Of a DNA stretch of 64,000 nt, positions 11,906 to 21,845 are shown piece by piece; within the stretch, counting starts at the first letter, position 1, and every line of letters starts with the position of its first letter. The stretch comes from Candidatus Peribacteria bacterium. Lineage in GTDB: Bacteria > Patescibacteriota > Gracilibacteria > UBA1369 > LOWO2-01-FULL-3. Below the pieces are notes generated by a model, which saw nothing but the letters and a program-made list of their open reading frames with translations, was not told the DNA's origin and ran no database searches. Location of the stretch: contig CALRGJ010000007.1 in NCBI GenBank assembly GCA_943357285.1, forward strand, positions 1 through 64,000, given 5' to 3'. The position numbers were made by a program, and so were the translations under genes.

Positions 11906-13366
11906 ATGAATCACGGAAATGTAATAATCAGCTTTGACGAGGTATCGTTTTACTACGATCACAACAAGCCAATCCTCAATGAGAGTAGCTTCACTGTGCG
12001 TGAAAACGCTAAGATTACCATCATGGGACAGAACGGTGCAGGTAAGAGCACTATCTTCAAATTGATACTTGGAGAACTAAAGCCAACAGAAGGTAGAGTA
12101 AATATTCTTAATAAGGCTTCCATCGCCATTGGTCTTCAGGTAATGCCTAAAAAGTATTTTGACCTAACGGTTACTGAATATTTTGAAACTGCCTTTGATG
12201 AGAAAAAATATGATATAGAAAAAAGAGTTAAAGATGTATTGGAAGTGGTAAATCTTACAACTGCGTTTGATAAGAAAATTAAAGATTTTTCAGGAGGTCA
12301 ATTAGCTAGATTGCTTTTGGCATATGCCCTTATTCAGGAACCGGATATTCTTCTACTTGATGAGCCGACTAATAATCTGGATGTTGATGGAATTAACCAT
12401 CTTACTGGATTTCTCATGGGTTATGAAAAGACTGTAATTGTAATTTCTCATGATGCTGGATTTTTGAATTCATTTACGGACGGAGTTTTGAATCTAGATG
12501 TTTACACTAAAAAAGTAGAACAATATGTAGGGGATTACTTCGATGTAATTGAACAAATTGCTCAGCAGATTGAACGTGAACAAAGAAAGAATGCTCAGCT
12601 CGAAAGAAATATTCAAGATCGTAAAGATAAGGTGAATTTCTTCTCCAATAAAGGAGGTAAAATGCGTCGTCTCGCTAGTAAACTTCGTGATGAAGTAGCT
12701 GAAGATGAAGAGAATATGGTGGACGTAAGACGTGATGATAAGACTATTAGACCTTTTGTTATTCCAGCTCAACCATGGTCAGAAGTAGTCGCTAGAATTT
12801 CATCTGTTGGCATCATTCATGATCACAAACGAACAGCTAAAAAAGTTCAAATTAAATTTTTCAATAGTACAAGATTGCAAATTGTCGGACCTAATGGTAT
12901 AGGCAAAAGTACTCTTTTAAGAGAGCTAGCACTTGGCGAAAACGAGGGAACTTCTATTACTCCAGGCGTGAGAGTAGGTTACTACCAACAAGATTTTGCC
13001 GGTCTAGATTTTGATGAGACTGTATATGACTCACTTCTCAAGATTAGTGATGATCCATCACATGAAAGAATTTACGCTACTGCCGCGCACTTTCTCCTTA
13101 CTGGGGAAATGATTAGAAATAAAATTGGCTCTTTATCCGAAGGACAAAAGGGTCTTCTTTGCTACGCTCGTTTTGTACTTCAGAAGCCGGGAATTTTAAT
13201 TCTCGACGAGCCGACAAATCATATTAATTTCCGTCATATTCCTATCATCGCTCAAGCGATCCAAGATTACGATGGAGCAATCATTCTTGTTTCTCATATG
13301 CCGGAATTCGTTGAACAAATTACTTTCAATGAAACTCTGGATCTCGCCGGATTTTTGAAGAAATAG
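11906..13366 (+). CDS. ABC-F family ATPase
   Basis: Two ABC domains (GQNGAGKST, GPNGIGKST; SGGQ and SEGQ signatures; LLLDEPTNNLD), no TM. Confidence 0.93.
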   Translation: MNHGNVIISFDEVSFYYDHNKPILNESSFTVRENAKITIMGQNGAGKSTIFKLILGELKPTEGRVNILNKASIAIGLQVMPKKYFDLTVTEYFETAFDEKKYDIEKRVKDVLEVVNLTTAFDKKIKDFSGGQLARLLLAYALIQEPDILLLDEPTNNLDVDGINHLTGFLMGYEKTVIVISHDAGFLNSFTDGVLNLDVYTKKVEQYVGDYFDVIEQIAQQIEREQRKNAQLERNIQDRKDKVNFFSNKGGKMRRLASKLRDEVAEDEENMVDVRRDDKTIRPFVIPAQPWSEVVARISSVGIIHDHKRTAKKVQIKFFNSTRLQIVGPNGIGKSTLLRELALGENEGTSITPGVRVGYYQQDFAGLDFDETVYDSLLKISDDPSHERIYATAAHFLLTGEMIRNKIGSLSEGQKGLLCYARFVLQKPGILILDEPTNHINFRHIPIIAQAIQDYDGAIILVSHMPEFVEQITFNETLDLAGFLKK

Positions 13367-13367
13367 A

Positions 13368-13673
13368 TTAGGCTTTCCACTGCGAAACTTTGAGGTCTAC
13401 TTTCTCTCCATTAAAAACTACACCTTCTTTTGATAGAAGTTTTCTTTTTACATCCACTCCACCAAAAGCATATCCCGTGAGAGCACCATCTGCTGCCACT
13501 ACGCGATGACAGGGAATAAGATTGATATCAGTGTTATTTCTCATACACATTCCCACGGCTCTGGCTGCACGAGGACTTCCAGCTAGTTTTGCTAATTGAC
13601 CATAGGTCGCAACTTTTCCTGCAGGAATTTTGCTGGCAATCTCGTAAACTTTCTGACTAAAAGATGTCTTCAT
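13368..13673 (-). CDS. Methylated-DNA-[protein]-cysteine S-methyltransferase (single-domain)
   Basis: 'PAGKVATYGQLAKLAG' and active-site 'IPCHRVV' (Cys retained, so not an ATL). Confidence 0.9.
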   Translation of the reverse strand: MKTSFSQKVYEIASKIPAGKVATYGQLAKLAGSPRAARAVGMCMRNNTDINLIPCHRVVAADGALTGYAFGGVDVKRKLLSKEGVVFNGEKVDLKVSQWKA

Positions 13674-13768
13674 ATTTATACGTTATCTCATCTTAATATA
13701 TCTCATAAGTAAGCCAATAAATCCATGTGAGATTAGCAGATTAATCACTTTGGTGATAAACTGAACTT

Positions 13769-14611
13769 ATGAAAAAATATTCAAAAAATTTCGCTATCGC
13801 TTTCGCTAGTGCTCTAATTTTTGTTGGCTGTAACTCTCCTCAACCAACACCTACACCTGATCCCATCCCGCCAGATGAAAAAGTTGTTCAAGCGGATGCT
13901 AAGGTAACAACACTGGAGGAATCACTCAAGAAATTATTTGCCCAAAATCACGGCAAAACTGTTGAGGATATCACCATTATTATTACGGAAAATGACGAGA
14001 CTCATGTAAGAGGAACTATTTCTATAGCACCAGGAGGTTCAGAAAATTCAGGACTCTTCTTGGCTCTCAAAACAAAAGAAGTTTGGAAAATCGTTTACGA
14101 AGGAAATGCAGCTGTTTCTTGTAAAGAGATGGAAAAATTTGGCTTCACGGAGTCTCAATTAAATGGAATTTGCGATCCTCAGCCGTTAACTCAACCATCA
14201 AAGGAAACATCTGTCAGCACCATGATCGTAAAAGTTTATTTTAACAATCCGGAAATCGATCCGAATTGGGATTTTGAATGTAGCAACGTTTTAGCAGTAG
14301 AAAGAACAATTCCTAAAACTGAGTCAGTAGCTGCAGCAGCGCTGACAGAATTGCTTAAAGGTCCAACTGATGCAGAAAAAGCTAAAGGATACGTGAGCAA
14401 TATTAACGCTGACGTAAAAGTTCAAGGGATTACTATTAAGGATTCTGTAGCAAAAGTTGATTTCAACGATCAGCTACAATATCAGGTGGGAGGTTCATGT
14501 AAAACTTCTGCCATCATCGCACAGATTACGCAGACTCTAAAACAGTTTTCATCAGTTAAAGAAGTTGTGATTTCAATTAACGGACAGACAGAAGATATTT
14601 TACAACCGTAA
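13769..14611 (+). CDS. Lipoprotein with GerMN-like domain
   Basis: Lipobox-like 'ALIFVGC'; 'AAALTELLKGPTDAEKAKGYVSNI' and 'AKVDFNDQL' typical of GerMN. Confidence 0.75.
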   Translation: MKKYSKNFAIAFASALIFVGCNSPQPTPTPDPIPPDEKVVQADAKVTTLEESLKKLFAQNHGKTVEDITIIITENDETHVRGTISIAPGGSENSGLFLALKTKEVWKIVYEGNAAVSCKEMEKFGFTESQLNGICDPQPLTQPSKETSVSTMIVKVYFNNPEIDPNWDFECSNVLAVERTIPKTESVAAAALTELLKGPTDAEKAKGYVSNINADVKVQGITIKDSVAKVDFNDQLQYQVGGSCKTSAIIAQITQTLKQFSSVKEVVISINGQTEDILQP

Positions 14612-14647
14612 GAAGACAAAAACTTCCCAATCTTGTATTATGCCCAC

Positions 14648-15472
14648 ATGAGTATATTCACAAGAAAATCAAAACGGAAAATTGTTTTGGCGACAGCCAC
14701 TTTAATAGTAGCTATTTGTGCTATGGGAGTTTATCGCTTCATGAAGAGTCCTGCTTATCTAAAAGAATCTGTTCCGGCAGCTGTTAACATTCAGACTATC
14801 GCTAAAGTACCAGAGAAAGCTAAGGCTCCTGAGATCCCTGAGCCCACTATTAGCACTCCTGTGCTTCGCAATGTACCGAAAGCTAGTATCAAGCCACTGC
14901 CAAAAGAACTAAATCTTGCTATGACTTTTTATTCTCAAGCACCTTTTGTTGATTGGAGTGAGCCATGGCAGAATGCCTGTGAAGAGGCGAGTATTCTGCT
15001 TGTTGCAAATACTTATTACAAACATGGTTGGACTAAGGAAAATTTTCGTGATCAGATTTTGGAGCTGGTAGATTGGGAAAACGAAACATTTGGCTTTTAC
15101 AAAAGCACCACCACTCAGCAGATGACTAAAATCTTAGAAGATTTCCTTCAACTCAAAACTGTGATTCACCAAAATCCGACATTTTCCGACGTTCAAACCA
15201 TTTTAGATAAAGGTCATCTTATAATAATTCCACTTGCGGGCAGAGAATTGAAAAATCCTTTTTTTACAAATGGCGGGCCTGATTACCATGTGCTGGTAAT
15301 TAAAGGTTACAAAGAGGGTGAAAAAGTTATTACCTCAGACGTCGGCACTCAGCACGGAGAGAATTATGTTTACACTTGGAAGACGATTTCAAGTGCCAAC
15401 CACGACTACGCTACACCCATTAATAATGGCGATAAGTTAATGATTGAAGTTCTACCCCCATCAGAAAAATGA
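14648..15472 (+). CDS. C39-like (Peptidase_C39_2) secreted protein
   Basis: N-terminal TM; 'APFVDWSEPWQNACEEASILLV' Cys box, 'GGPDYHVLVIKGY' His box. Confidence 0.75.
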   Translation: MSIFTRKSKRKIVLATATLIVAICAMGVYRFMKSPAYLKESVPAAVNIQTIAKVPEKAKAPEIPEPTISTPVLRNVPKASIKPLPKELNLAMTFYSQAPFVDWSEPWQNACEEASILLVANTYYKHGWTKENFRDQILELVDWENETFGFYKSTTTQQMTKILEDFLQLKTVIHQNPTFSDVQTILDKGHLIIIPLAGRELKNPFFTNGGPDYHVLVIKGYKEGEKVITSDVGTQHGENYVYTWKTISSANHDYATPINNGDKLMIEVLPPSEK

Positions 15473-16767
15473 CCCTCCCAAACTACAGCCTCAGCCTCCT
15501 TGGTAAAAAAATAGCATTTTCTGCATTTGTTCAGTTAATTGGAAAGATATTGCAGATTGTGCTTGCGGGAGTCAGTATTAAACTTATTTCCAATTTTCTT
15601 ACTCAAGAAGGTTATGGAGTTTATGCTTCAATTACCGAGTACGCTTTGTTTTTTGCCACAGTTGCAAATCTCGGAATTTTTGGGAATGTGATCCGCTTAA
15701 TGTCTGATAAACCGGACGATTCAAAAATATTTGTTCATGCTCTTTTTGTTCGTGCAATTACCGGAGTATTTTTCTTCGCCTTAGCAATTCTCATTTGTTT
15801 TTTGAATGGAAGTAGCAATATTTTTATAATTGGTACGGCACTTTTTTGCAGTGCTCTCCTCTTCGATTTTCTGACTTCTGTTTGCGATGGAATGCTTCAA
15901 GCAAACTACCTCATGGGACGTGCTACCGCAGCTCTTTTACTTGGAAGAATAGTGCAGGTAGCCGTGATTTTTTGGATTGTCAAAAATATAAATTCCATGG
16001 AACATTTCTGGATTCTAGGTTCCACTCTTATTGGTAGTTTATTCACTTTTTTTATGAGCCTTATACTGGTTGCTCAGAAAATAAAAATAAATTGGCAACT
16101 TGAGTGGGGGACGATGGTTATTTTTTTTAAGAGAAGTCTTCCGTTTGGAATAATTTCCCTAATAAATACTCTCTATTTTAGATTTATTCCCGACTATCTT
16201 GCTAACAATTTACTTACCGATGCACACTTTGCCAGCTTTAATATTTCCTTTAGGATAAGCCAAGTACTAAGCCTAGCCTCCACTTTTATAATGTTCTCAG
16301 CTTTACCGGGACTTACTGAATATATTGATGGAAAGCATTACGAGAAAGCAAAAAAACTTTTCTTCTCATTACAAAAAATATTTTTAATTGCAGGTCTGCT
16401 TTTAGTGCTTTTTGGAACACTTTTTGGTCCCTATGTCATCGCTTTCCTCACTCATTCAAAATATAATATTCCCGAGCTAAGCTTCATACTTCCCATGATG
16501 CTGATTCTCGCTGCCATATCTTATGGCTACGACCTGGTAATGCTCAGTCTATTCGCCGCAAGAAAAGATGTGTGGTTCATGTGGCGTGAATTTATTGGTC
16601 TCGGTATTGGCCTCATCTTTTTCATAGCTTCCTATTTTACACCGGATATGACAGAAAAAATGATCCTGATTTTACTTGGAGCAATTGCAGGAGAGCTCAC
16701 TATGGTAATTCTTGGCACATTTAAAATGCGAAAACTTTTCCGCGGTCATCCTACTACTACATCTTAA
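15469..16767 (+). CDS. Polysaccharide flippase (MOP superfamily, Wzx-like)
   Basis: 432 aa, about 12 TMs, 'QEGYGVYASITEYALFFATVANLGIFGNVIR'. Confidence 0.85.
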   Translation: MTLPNYSLSLLGKKIAFSAFVQLIGKILQIVLAGVSIKLISNFLTQEGYGVYASITEYALFFATVANLGIFGNVIRLMSDKPDDSKIFVHALFVRAITGVFFFALAILICFLNGSSNIFIIGTALFCSALLFDFLTSVCDGMLQANYLMGRATAALLLGRIVQVAVIFWIVKNINSMEHFWILGSTLIGSLFTFFMSLILVAQKIKINWQLEWGTMVIFFKRSLPFGIISLINTLYFRFIPDYLANNLLTDAHFASFNISFRISQVLSLASTFIMFSALPGLTEYIDGKHYEKAKKLFFSLQKIFLIAGLLLVLFGTLFGPYVIAFLTHSKYNIPELSFILPMMLILAAISYGYDLVMLSLFAARKDVWFMWREFIGLGIGLIFFIASYFTPDMTEKMILILLGAIAGELTMVILGTFKMRKLFRGHPTTTS

Positions 16768-17458
16768 CATGAGTGGGTTTTCTATTCACAGCAGGAGTCG
16801 AAACACTTAGCCTCCTTTGAGTATCCGCATCAAATACCGTGAGTGCTCGGCGTTGGGATTCAAGTCTTTGATACATCACCTCAAGAGGAAGCCCTTTTTT
16901 GTTTAAATCCCTATCAAGTCTTTGTTGTTCTACCAGGTCCATTTGGCCAGTCAAAAGAATTTCATAAACACGATCCGCGGTGGCGCCAACCATTGATTCA
17001 ATAAATAAAGAAGAGGTAAATCCCTCAACTATTAACAGTCCATTATTATCTCCCGGAACAACTAATCTTGATTTTTTCGAGTGTTCCCCGGTGGCTCCAT
17101 CATATTCCATAAAATCAAAAGAACTGACAGTTCCTTGTTTGTGCCTCAAGACTGCTTCTCTTGCTATATCTCCTGGATGATAATCGGTAATTTCCAAATC
17201 TCTTCTTTCCGATCTTGGCAAAACATCCATGTCCATAGTAGCCAGAGCAACTCCAATTCCACGCTTGGCTATTTCCGCCATTATTCTTTCTACAAAATAC
17301 GTTTTCCCGATTCCAGGAACTCCCTCTATGCTTAAGAAATGATACTTACCTTGAAGCAGCTCATTCACTACGCCTTCTACTACTGCTCTTCTTTTAATAA
17401 TTAACTCTGGAGAGTCATGTCCTTGAACATCAATATCTAGAATCAATTCAGAATGCAT
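16757..17458 (-). CDS. P-loop NTPase (uridine-kinase-like)
   Basis: GVPGIGKTYF Walker A; 'NGLLIVEGFTSSLF'. Confidence 0.6.
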   Translation of the reverse strand: MHSELILDIDVQGHDSPELIIKRRAVVEGVVNELLQGKYHFLSIEGVPGIGKTYFVERIMAEIAKRGIGVALATMDMDVLPRSERRDLEITDYHPGDIAREAVLRHKQGTVSSFDFMEYDGATGEHSKKSRLVVPGDNNGLLIVEGFTSSLFIESMVGATADRVYEILLTGQMDLVEQQRLDRDLNKKGLPLEVMYQRLESQRRALTVFDADTQRRLSVSTPAVNRKPTHVKM

Positions 17459-17594
17459 GAACTAGTTATACGAAAAATCACCCATAGGTCAATGCTAGAA
17501 ATCTTGCATTTACACCTGTATTTATTCCTAATACGAAAAAATCTCACCAGAAGCTCAAGTAGAAGCGAAGCGAGATTATAAAAGCTTGAGTAAT

Positions 17595-18125
17595 ATGGAG
17601 CTAATCGCGTACACTTATCTCACACTAAACTCTCAAGCTATGGACCTAGTCTTAATATTCAACTCAATTAGAGATATTCCATTCAGAATACCTTTGTCCT
17701 TAGAAGATAAATCAATTGATTGCCTCACCAAGCACAAGATGCTTTTTGATGCACTGACGAATGAAGGCCATAAGGCTAGATTCCGAATTTGTTCTTTTCT
17801 TTGGAGTGATCAGAAAATTCCAAAAGAAATTCTATCAATACCTCACGATGACAAGTGCGAACATTTATATTTAGAAATTTTACTCAATGATGAGTGGATC
17901 ACCCTCGACGCAACTTGGGATCAGAAGCTTAAAAACATCATGCCTACTAGCGAATGGGACGACAAGACAAACACCAAGCTAGCAGTCACACCCATAGAAA
18001 TTTATCCTCCAGACGAGGGCAGGGAAGTCGTGCACAGCGCTAGCGAAGAAGCGTTTCTAGAAGATATTAGAAAGAGCGGAAAGTTCTACGAAGCGTTGAA
18101 TAATTGGCTGGAAGAGAACAGATAG
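17595..18125 (+). CDS. Transglutaminase-like domain protein
   Basis: Cys/His/Asp spacing: 'DCLTKHKMLFDALTNEGHKARF...CEHLYLEILLNDEWITLDATWD'. Confidence 0.65.
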   Translation: MELIAYTYLTLNSQAMDLVLIFNSIRDIPFRIPLSLEDKSIDCLTKHKMLFDALTNEGHKARFRICSFLWSDQKIPKEILSIPHDDKCEHLYLEILLNDEWITLDATWDQKLKNIMPTSEWDDKTNTKLAVTPIEIYPPDEGREVVHSASEEAFLEDIRKSGKFYEALNNWLEENR

Positions 18126-18147
18126 CCACCACAATTTTAAAATAATT

Positions 18148-18222
18148 TGGCTGGGGTGGAGGGGTTCGAACCCCCGAATGGAAGCTTCAAAGGCTCCTGC
18201 CTTACCACTTGGCTACACCCCA
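18148..18222 (-). tRNA. tRNA-Gln (anticodon TTG)
   Basis: RC: TGGGGTG TA GCC..GGC A GGAGC CTTTGAA GCTTC ... CACCCCA G CCA; cloverleaf with encoded CCA. Confidence 0.95.
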
Positions 18223-18321
18223 GAGAAGACTGGATAAATTTAGCAATCTAGAAGTTTTAAGTCAATTTGTAATTTATATCGTAAATAGGTTAGAATAAGT
18301 CGTTGATAAATAACAACTCCT

Positions 18322-18900
18322 ATGGACCCAATTAATCCTCAGCCAAATTCAGCTCCAACACCTGCGCCAGTTTCTCAAACTCCAGCGCCAGTTGCGACTA
18401 CTCCAGCACCAACACCAGTCACTCAAGCAGCCGCTGCGCCAACCCCAAAAACCTGCAAGTGTCCTACAGTAAATGCCGCAGATTGGGACAAGAAAAAACA
18501 AATTATTAATAAAGTTTTCTTTAAAGCTTTTTCCCCTCGCATCTTTTATTATCCATTCTCCTTCGTGATTGACGTACTTCGCGCGCAGAAAGCTGCGATC
18601 GCGAAAGGCTACAAGCCGGTGGAGAATGGAATGGTGCTCGATGATGGAGCAATGTTCCTCGGGAATGCGATGATAGAAGTTACTGGAGCAAATACTAATG
18701 ATCCAGCCGTTCTCTCTCTAGAAGGAAAAGAAGTTTACACTAAAGTTTCTCGCCGTCCTTGGAATCAAATCAAATTGGATATTGATGAGCTCACCAAAGA
18801 GCTTGGCAAAAAACCTGCCCAGTTTTTTATTTGGTACACATCTTGTCCTGGTTGCACTGAAAATAAAGAAGTGAAATCAGTGCTTATCGCTTTGCCATAA
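18322..18900 (+). CDS. Hypothetical protein with Pro/Ala-rich N-terminus
   Basis: 192 aa, N-terminal TPAPV repeats, C-terminal conserved-looking domain. Confidence 0.6.
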   Translation: MDPINPQPNSAPTPAPVSQTPAPVATTPAPTPVTQAAAAPTPKTCKCPTVNAADWDKKKQIINKVFFKAFSPRIFYYPFSFVIDVLRAQKAAIAKGYKPVENGMVLDDGAMFLGNAMIEVTGANTNDPAVLSLEGKEVYTKVSRRPWNQIKLDIDELTKELGKKPAQFFIWYTSCPGCTENKEVKSVLIALP

Positions 18901-18912
18901 TCTACTAGGCCA

Positions 18913-18988
18913 TGGTGGAGCTGACGGGATTTGAACCCGCACCTTCTAGGTGTCGAGCATAGACGCTCTACCATTAAGCTACAGCCCC
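18913..18988 (-). tRNA. tRNA with atypical anticodon arm (isotype unresolved; CGA or GAC reading)
   Basis: RC: GGGGCTG TA GCTT AATGGTA GAGC ... GCGGG TTCAAAT CCCGT CAGCTCC A CCA; acceptor, D and T arms fold; anticodon arm is irregular. Confidence 0.85.
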
Positions 18989-19015
18989 ATGACTCCACCA
19001 GGCTATTTAAGCATA

Positions 19016-19044
19016 CAAAAAGATCCTCTTTTGACAAAGGATCT
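19016..19044 (-). terminator. Intrinsic terminator on - strand upstream of the atypical tRNA
   Basis: RC AGATCCT-TTGTCAAAAG-AGGATCT-TTTTTG. Confidence 0.7.
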
Positions 19045-19089
19045 AATGCGACACCTAGAAGGGCTGTAACTTACAGCGTCCATACTTTC
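19016..19089 (-). ncRNA. Candidate small RNA containing tRNA-complementary segments
   Basis: Promoter-like TTGATT-N18-TATAAT (19120-19125 / 19096-19101, extended TGT) plus terminator at 19016-19044; no ORF. Confidence 0.5.
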
Positions 19090-19095
19090 GTCTAT

Positions 19096-19125
19096 ATTAT
19101 AACAAAAGAAGCGATTTGAAATCAA
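19096..19125 (-). promoter_or_regulatory. Sigma70-type promoter of the candidate small RNA
   Basis: RC TTGATT-N18-TATAAT with TGn extension. Confidence 0.55.
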
Positions 19126-19139
19126 TACTTATCATCACA

Positions 19140-19168
19140 AAAAAGTGTTGAACAGGTCCGTTCAACAC
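19140..19168 (-). terminator. Intrinsic terminator of nth
   Basis: RC GTGTTGAAC-GGACCT-GTTCAACAC followed by T-run. Confidence 0.85.
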
Positions 19169-19177
19169 CACTCACTT

Positions 19178-19834
19178 TCATATCCTCGCACTCGGACAAA
19201 TCTTCTCCAGCGGACAAATTTCGCACCTTGGTCTTCTTGCGATACAAATCGCTCGACCATGATCTATCATGAGAAAAGAAAAAATTCCCCAGTCCTTTTG
19301 AGGAAGCAATTTTACCAAAATCTGCTCGATCTTTACCGCACTCTTCGCATCACTCATTTTCTTCGGAACTAATCCGAGTAGTCCGCAAATTCTAGCGACG
19401 TGAGTATCCACTACAATGCCTTCATTGCGCCCAAATCCAGAACTCAACACTACATTAGCAGTCTTTCTCGCCACGCCCGGCAGACTCAATAATTCTTCCA
19501 TATTCCCAGGAACTTCCCCTCCAAAATCTTTCACGATTTTCTGCGCCGCCCCTTTTATATTCTTTGCTTTATTTTTATAAAATCCCGTCGAATAAATCAG
19601 CTTCTCTAATTCGTGCACATCGCATTCTGCAAAATCTTCTACTTCAGGAAAGCGCTTAAACAAAGCCGGTGTGACTTTATTCACTCTCACGTCCGTACAC
19701 TGTGCCGAAAGAATCACCGCAACAACCAATTGAAAAAGATTGCCATAATCCAGCGCGATCTTTGAATCCGGATATTTCTTTTTCAAAATCCTGATAATTT
19801 CCGCCGCATGCGTTTTCAAATTCTTCATGTCCAC
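19178..19834 (-). CDS. nth: Endonuclease III
   Basis: HhH 'LLSLPGVARKTANVVLSSGFG', 'VDTHVARICGLLGL', C-terminal Fe-S cysteines 'CIARRPRCEICPLEKIC'. Confidence 0.95.
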   Translation of the reverse strand: MDMKNLKTHAAEIIRILKKKYPDSKIALDYGNLFQLVVAVILSAQCTDVRVNKVTPALFKRFPEVEDFAECDVHELEKLIYSTGFYKNKAKNIKGAAQKIVKDFGGEVPGNMEELLSLPGVARKTANVVLSSGFGRNEGIVVDTHVARICGLLGLVPKKMSDAKSAVKIEQILVKLLPQKDWGIFSFLMIDHGRAICIARRPRCEICPLEKICPSARI

Positions 19835-19843
19835 ATTCTAGCA

Positions 19844-21322
19844 TTATCTCAGCACTTCGCTAGAAGCAGTATCAGCCTTAATCTCCTGCATGATCTGTTT
19901 GCTCCACAAATCCTGATACTCCTGAGGCAAAGTACCAATGTGCTCTTTATCCAAAATAGTCAAAGGCAGATAGATTAATGGATCCACATGTTTTCCGTTA
20001 AACAGAACTTCGAAATGTAAGTGAGGTCCGGTAGTCATATATCCGGCACCTGGAGTACCTGGCATACCACCACTTAAACCAATTATTGTTCCCTGATTTA
20101 CTTTTTGTCCTGAAGTTACAAGAATATTACTCATATGCCCGTAAACTGTCATGAAACCACCAGCATGTGACAAGATGATATAACTATAGCCATAACCATT
20201 GTCACGCGCCACGTACACCACAGCATCTGCCGCAGCACGCACTGGAGTACTTTGATACTGAGGAAGATCCACAGCATTATGTTGAACTCCGAATATACCG
20301 ACATATCTAGAGTCATGGAAATAAGCACTGATACCACGATTTGGATCTACCGGCCAAGCAAATTGTCCGCCTTTTACGTTCATATTGCTCATTTGGAACG
20401 CATATAGAGCCTGAGTCCTATAATCTAAAATCGATTTGTATTTAGAAATATCAAAATTATCTCCTTCCAACGCAATCTTATCTTGCAAGAAGGTGAGAGC
20501 ATTTCCCAAACTCTTGATGTCTTGAACCATCTCATCTTGTTGCTGAATAGTCTGTTCAAGTAATTTCTTGAACACATCTTCCTGCCCCATAGTAATCTTC
20601 AATAAGTCCTCTTTTGACTGTTTTTGGAGATCTAGATCTTTCTTTTGGCTAGCCAAATCGGCTTGTAAGCTGGCAAGTTTTATTCTCTTTTTTTCCAGAT
20701 AGTCTTTCGTGGTTTCCATGGTTCTACCGAGTTCATCTAGTTTTTCAACCATCTGTTTCCCGGCTGCATCTAGAACATTAAAGTAATCCAATTGGCGCAT
20801 ATTTTCGCCCACGGAACCATCCGTTAACAGAAGCTTAAAGGCATCGACAGATCCATCCTCGCCATGAGAAAGCATCTTGTTTTCCTCCTGATATATTGTT
20901 TTTACATAATCTTTCAGCTGCGCCGCTTGATAATTCATTGCAACTTCATTTATCTCAATCTGTTCATAGAGTAGGGAAATCTCATTCTCTTTTTCAATCA
21001 CATTCTTGGTCACGCTCAAAAGCTGCTTTGCCATAGAATCGACCCTTTCATCAATATTCTTTAATTGTTGCTGAAGAGTGACTTTCTCTTCTGTAACAAG
21101 GTCCAGACGCATCTTCGTATCTGAAACATTATTCAGAAGCTGTTTGTAATCAGTTTTATTAAGCTCAATTTGCTGCTTTACCTTATCGAGGAACTGAGCG
21201 TTTTTATCGATCTGAGGCATGGCACCTGGAGCGGCTTCATCAGCATAACCCATGGCAGTATTGGCCACCAAGAGGCTTAAAACGACTAGAATTCTGATGT
21301 ATTTTTTGTTTTTAGTATTCAT
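19844..21322 (-). CDS. EnvC-like M23 family peptidase with coiled coil
   Basis: Signal peptide, long coiled coil, '[50 protein letters not shown]' and 'GPHLHFEV'. Confidence 0.88.
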   Translation of the reverse strand: MNTKNKKYIRILVVLSLLVANTAMGYADEAAPGAMPQIDKNAQFLDKVKQQIELNKTDYKQLLNNVSDTKMRLDLVTEEKVTLQQQLKNIDERVDSMAKQLLSVTKNVIEKENEISLLYEQIEINEVAMNYQAAQLKDYVKTIYQEENKMLSHGEDGSVDAFKLLLTDGSVGENMRQLDYFNVLDAAGKQMVEKLDELGRTMETTKDYLEKKRIKLASLQADLASQKKDLDLQKQSKEDLLKITMGQEDVFKKLLEQTIQQQDEMVQDIKSLGNALTFLQDKIALEGDNFDISKYKSILDYRTQALYAFQMSNMNVKGGQFAWPVDPNRGISAYFHDSRYVGIFGVQHNAVDLPQYQSTPVRAAADAVVYVARDNGYGYSYIILSHAGGFMTVYGHMSNILVTSGQKVNQGTIIGLSGGMPGTPGAGYMTTGPHLHFEVLFNGKHVDPLIYLPLTILDKEHIGTLPQEYQDLWSKQIMQEIKADTASSEVLR

Positions 21323-21490
21323 ATTTGGGTTCGACGATATCTAATTATTATAGCACGAAACAGATCTGAAAACAACAGGGGAGAGCTGGGCCCTTCGCTC
21401 CAGACCCAGCTCCATCTGGATCCAATCTCAAAAAAGACTTGCATTTATAGACACATTCTCCTAAAATCACCTAGCAATAACTCAAACAAC

Positions 21491-21772
21491 ATGTCACATA
21501 AGAAAGCAGCCGGTTCCACGCAAAACGGCCGAGACTCGCAAGCGAAACGCCTTGGCGTAAAGGTTTATGGAGATCAAGCAGTAAGAGCTGGTGGTATCAT
21601 TATTCGTCAGAGAGGTACTAAATATTTCCCTGGAAAGAATGCTGGTATGGGTAAAGACCACACAATCTTCTCTTTGATTGATGGAAAGGTTCACTTTACA
21701 CAGAAAGCGATGAAGAAGTTCGACGGACGTGTATTCAAGGATAAAGTTGTGAATATTCTCCCAGTAGCTTAG
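21491..21772 (+). CDS. rpmA: 50S ribosomal protein L27
   Basis: '[61 protein letters not shown]'. Confidence 0.97.
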   Translation: MSHKKAAGSTQNGRDSQAKRLGVKVYGDQAVRAGGIIIRQRGTKYFPGKNAGMGKDHTIFSLIDGKVHFTQKAMKKFDGRVFKDKVVNILPVA

Positions 21773-21793
21773 TCTAAACAACAATTTGAAAAA

Positions 21794-21817
21794 GTCCCCC
21801 GCTTGGGGGCTTTTTTT
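21794..21817 (+). terminator. rpmA intrinsic terminator
   Basis: CCCCC-GCTT-GGGGG followed by TTTTTTT. Confidence 0.9.
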
Positions 21818-21845
21818 GTGCCTTTTCTAGTGCTATAATATACCT

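Noticed and set aside
19031-19062. TTGACA on the + strand as a promoter for a + strand permuted tRNA
   Set aside because: No acceptable -10 hexamer at 16-18 nt, and the element lacks a T arm and 3' acceptor strand.
18765-19119. ORFs 18765-19037 (-) and 18931-19119 (+)
   Set aside because: Overlap the atypical tRNA and the tRNA-like element; no protein-like features.
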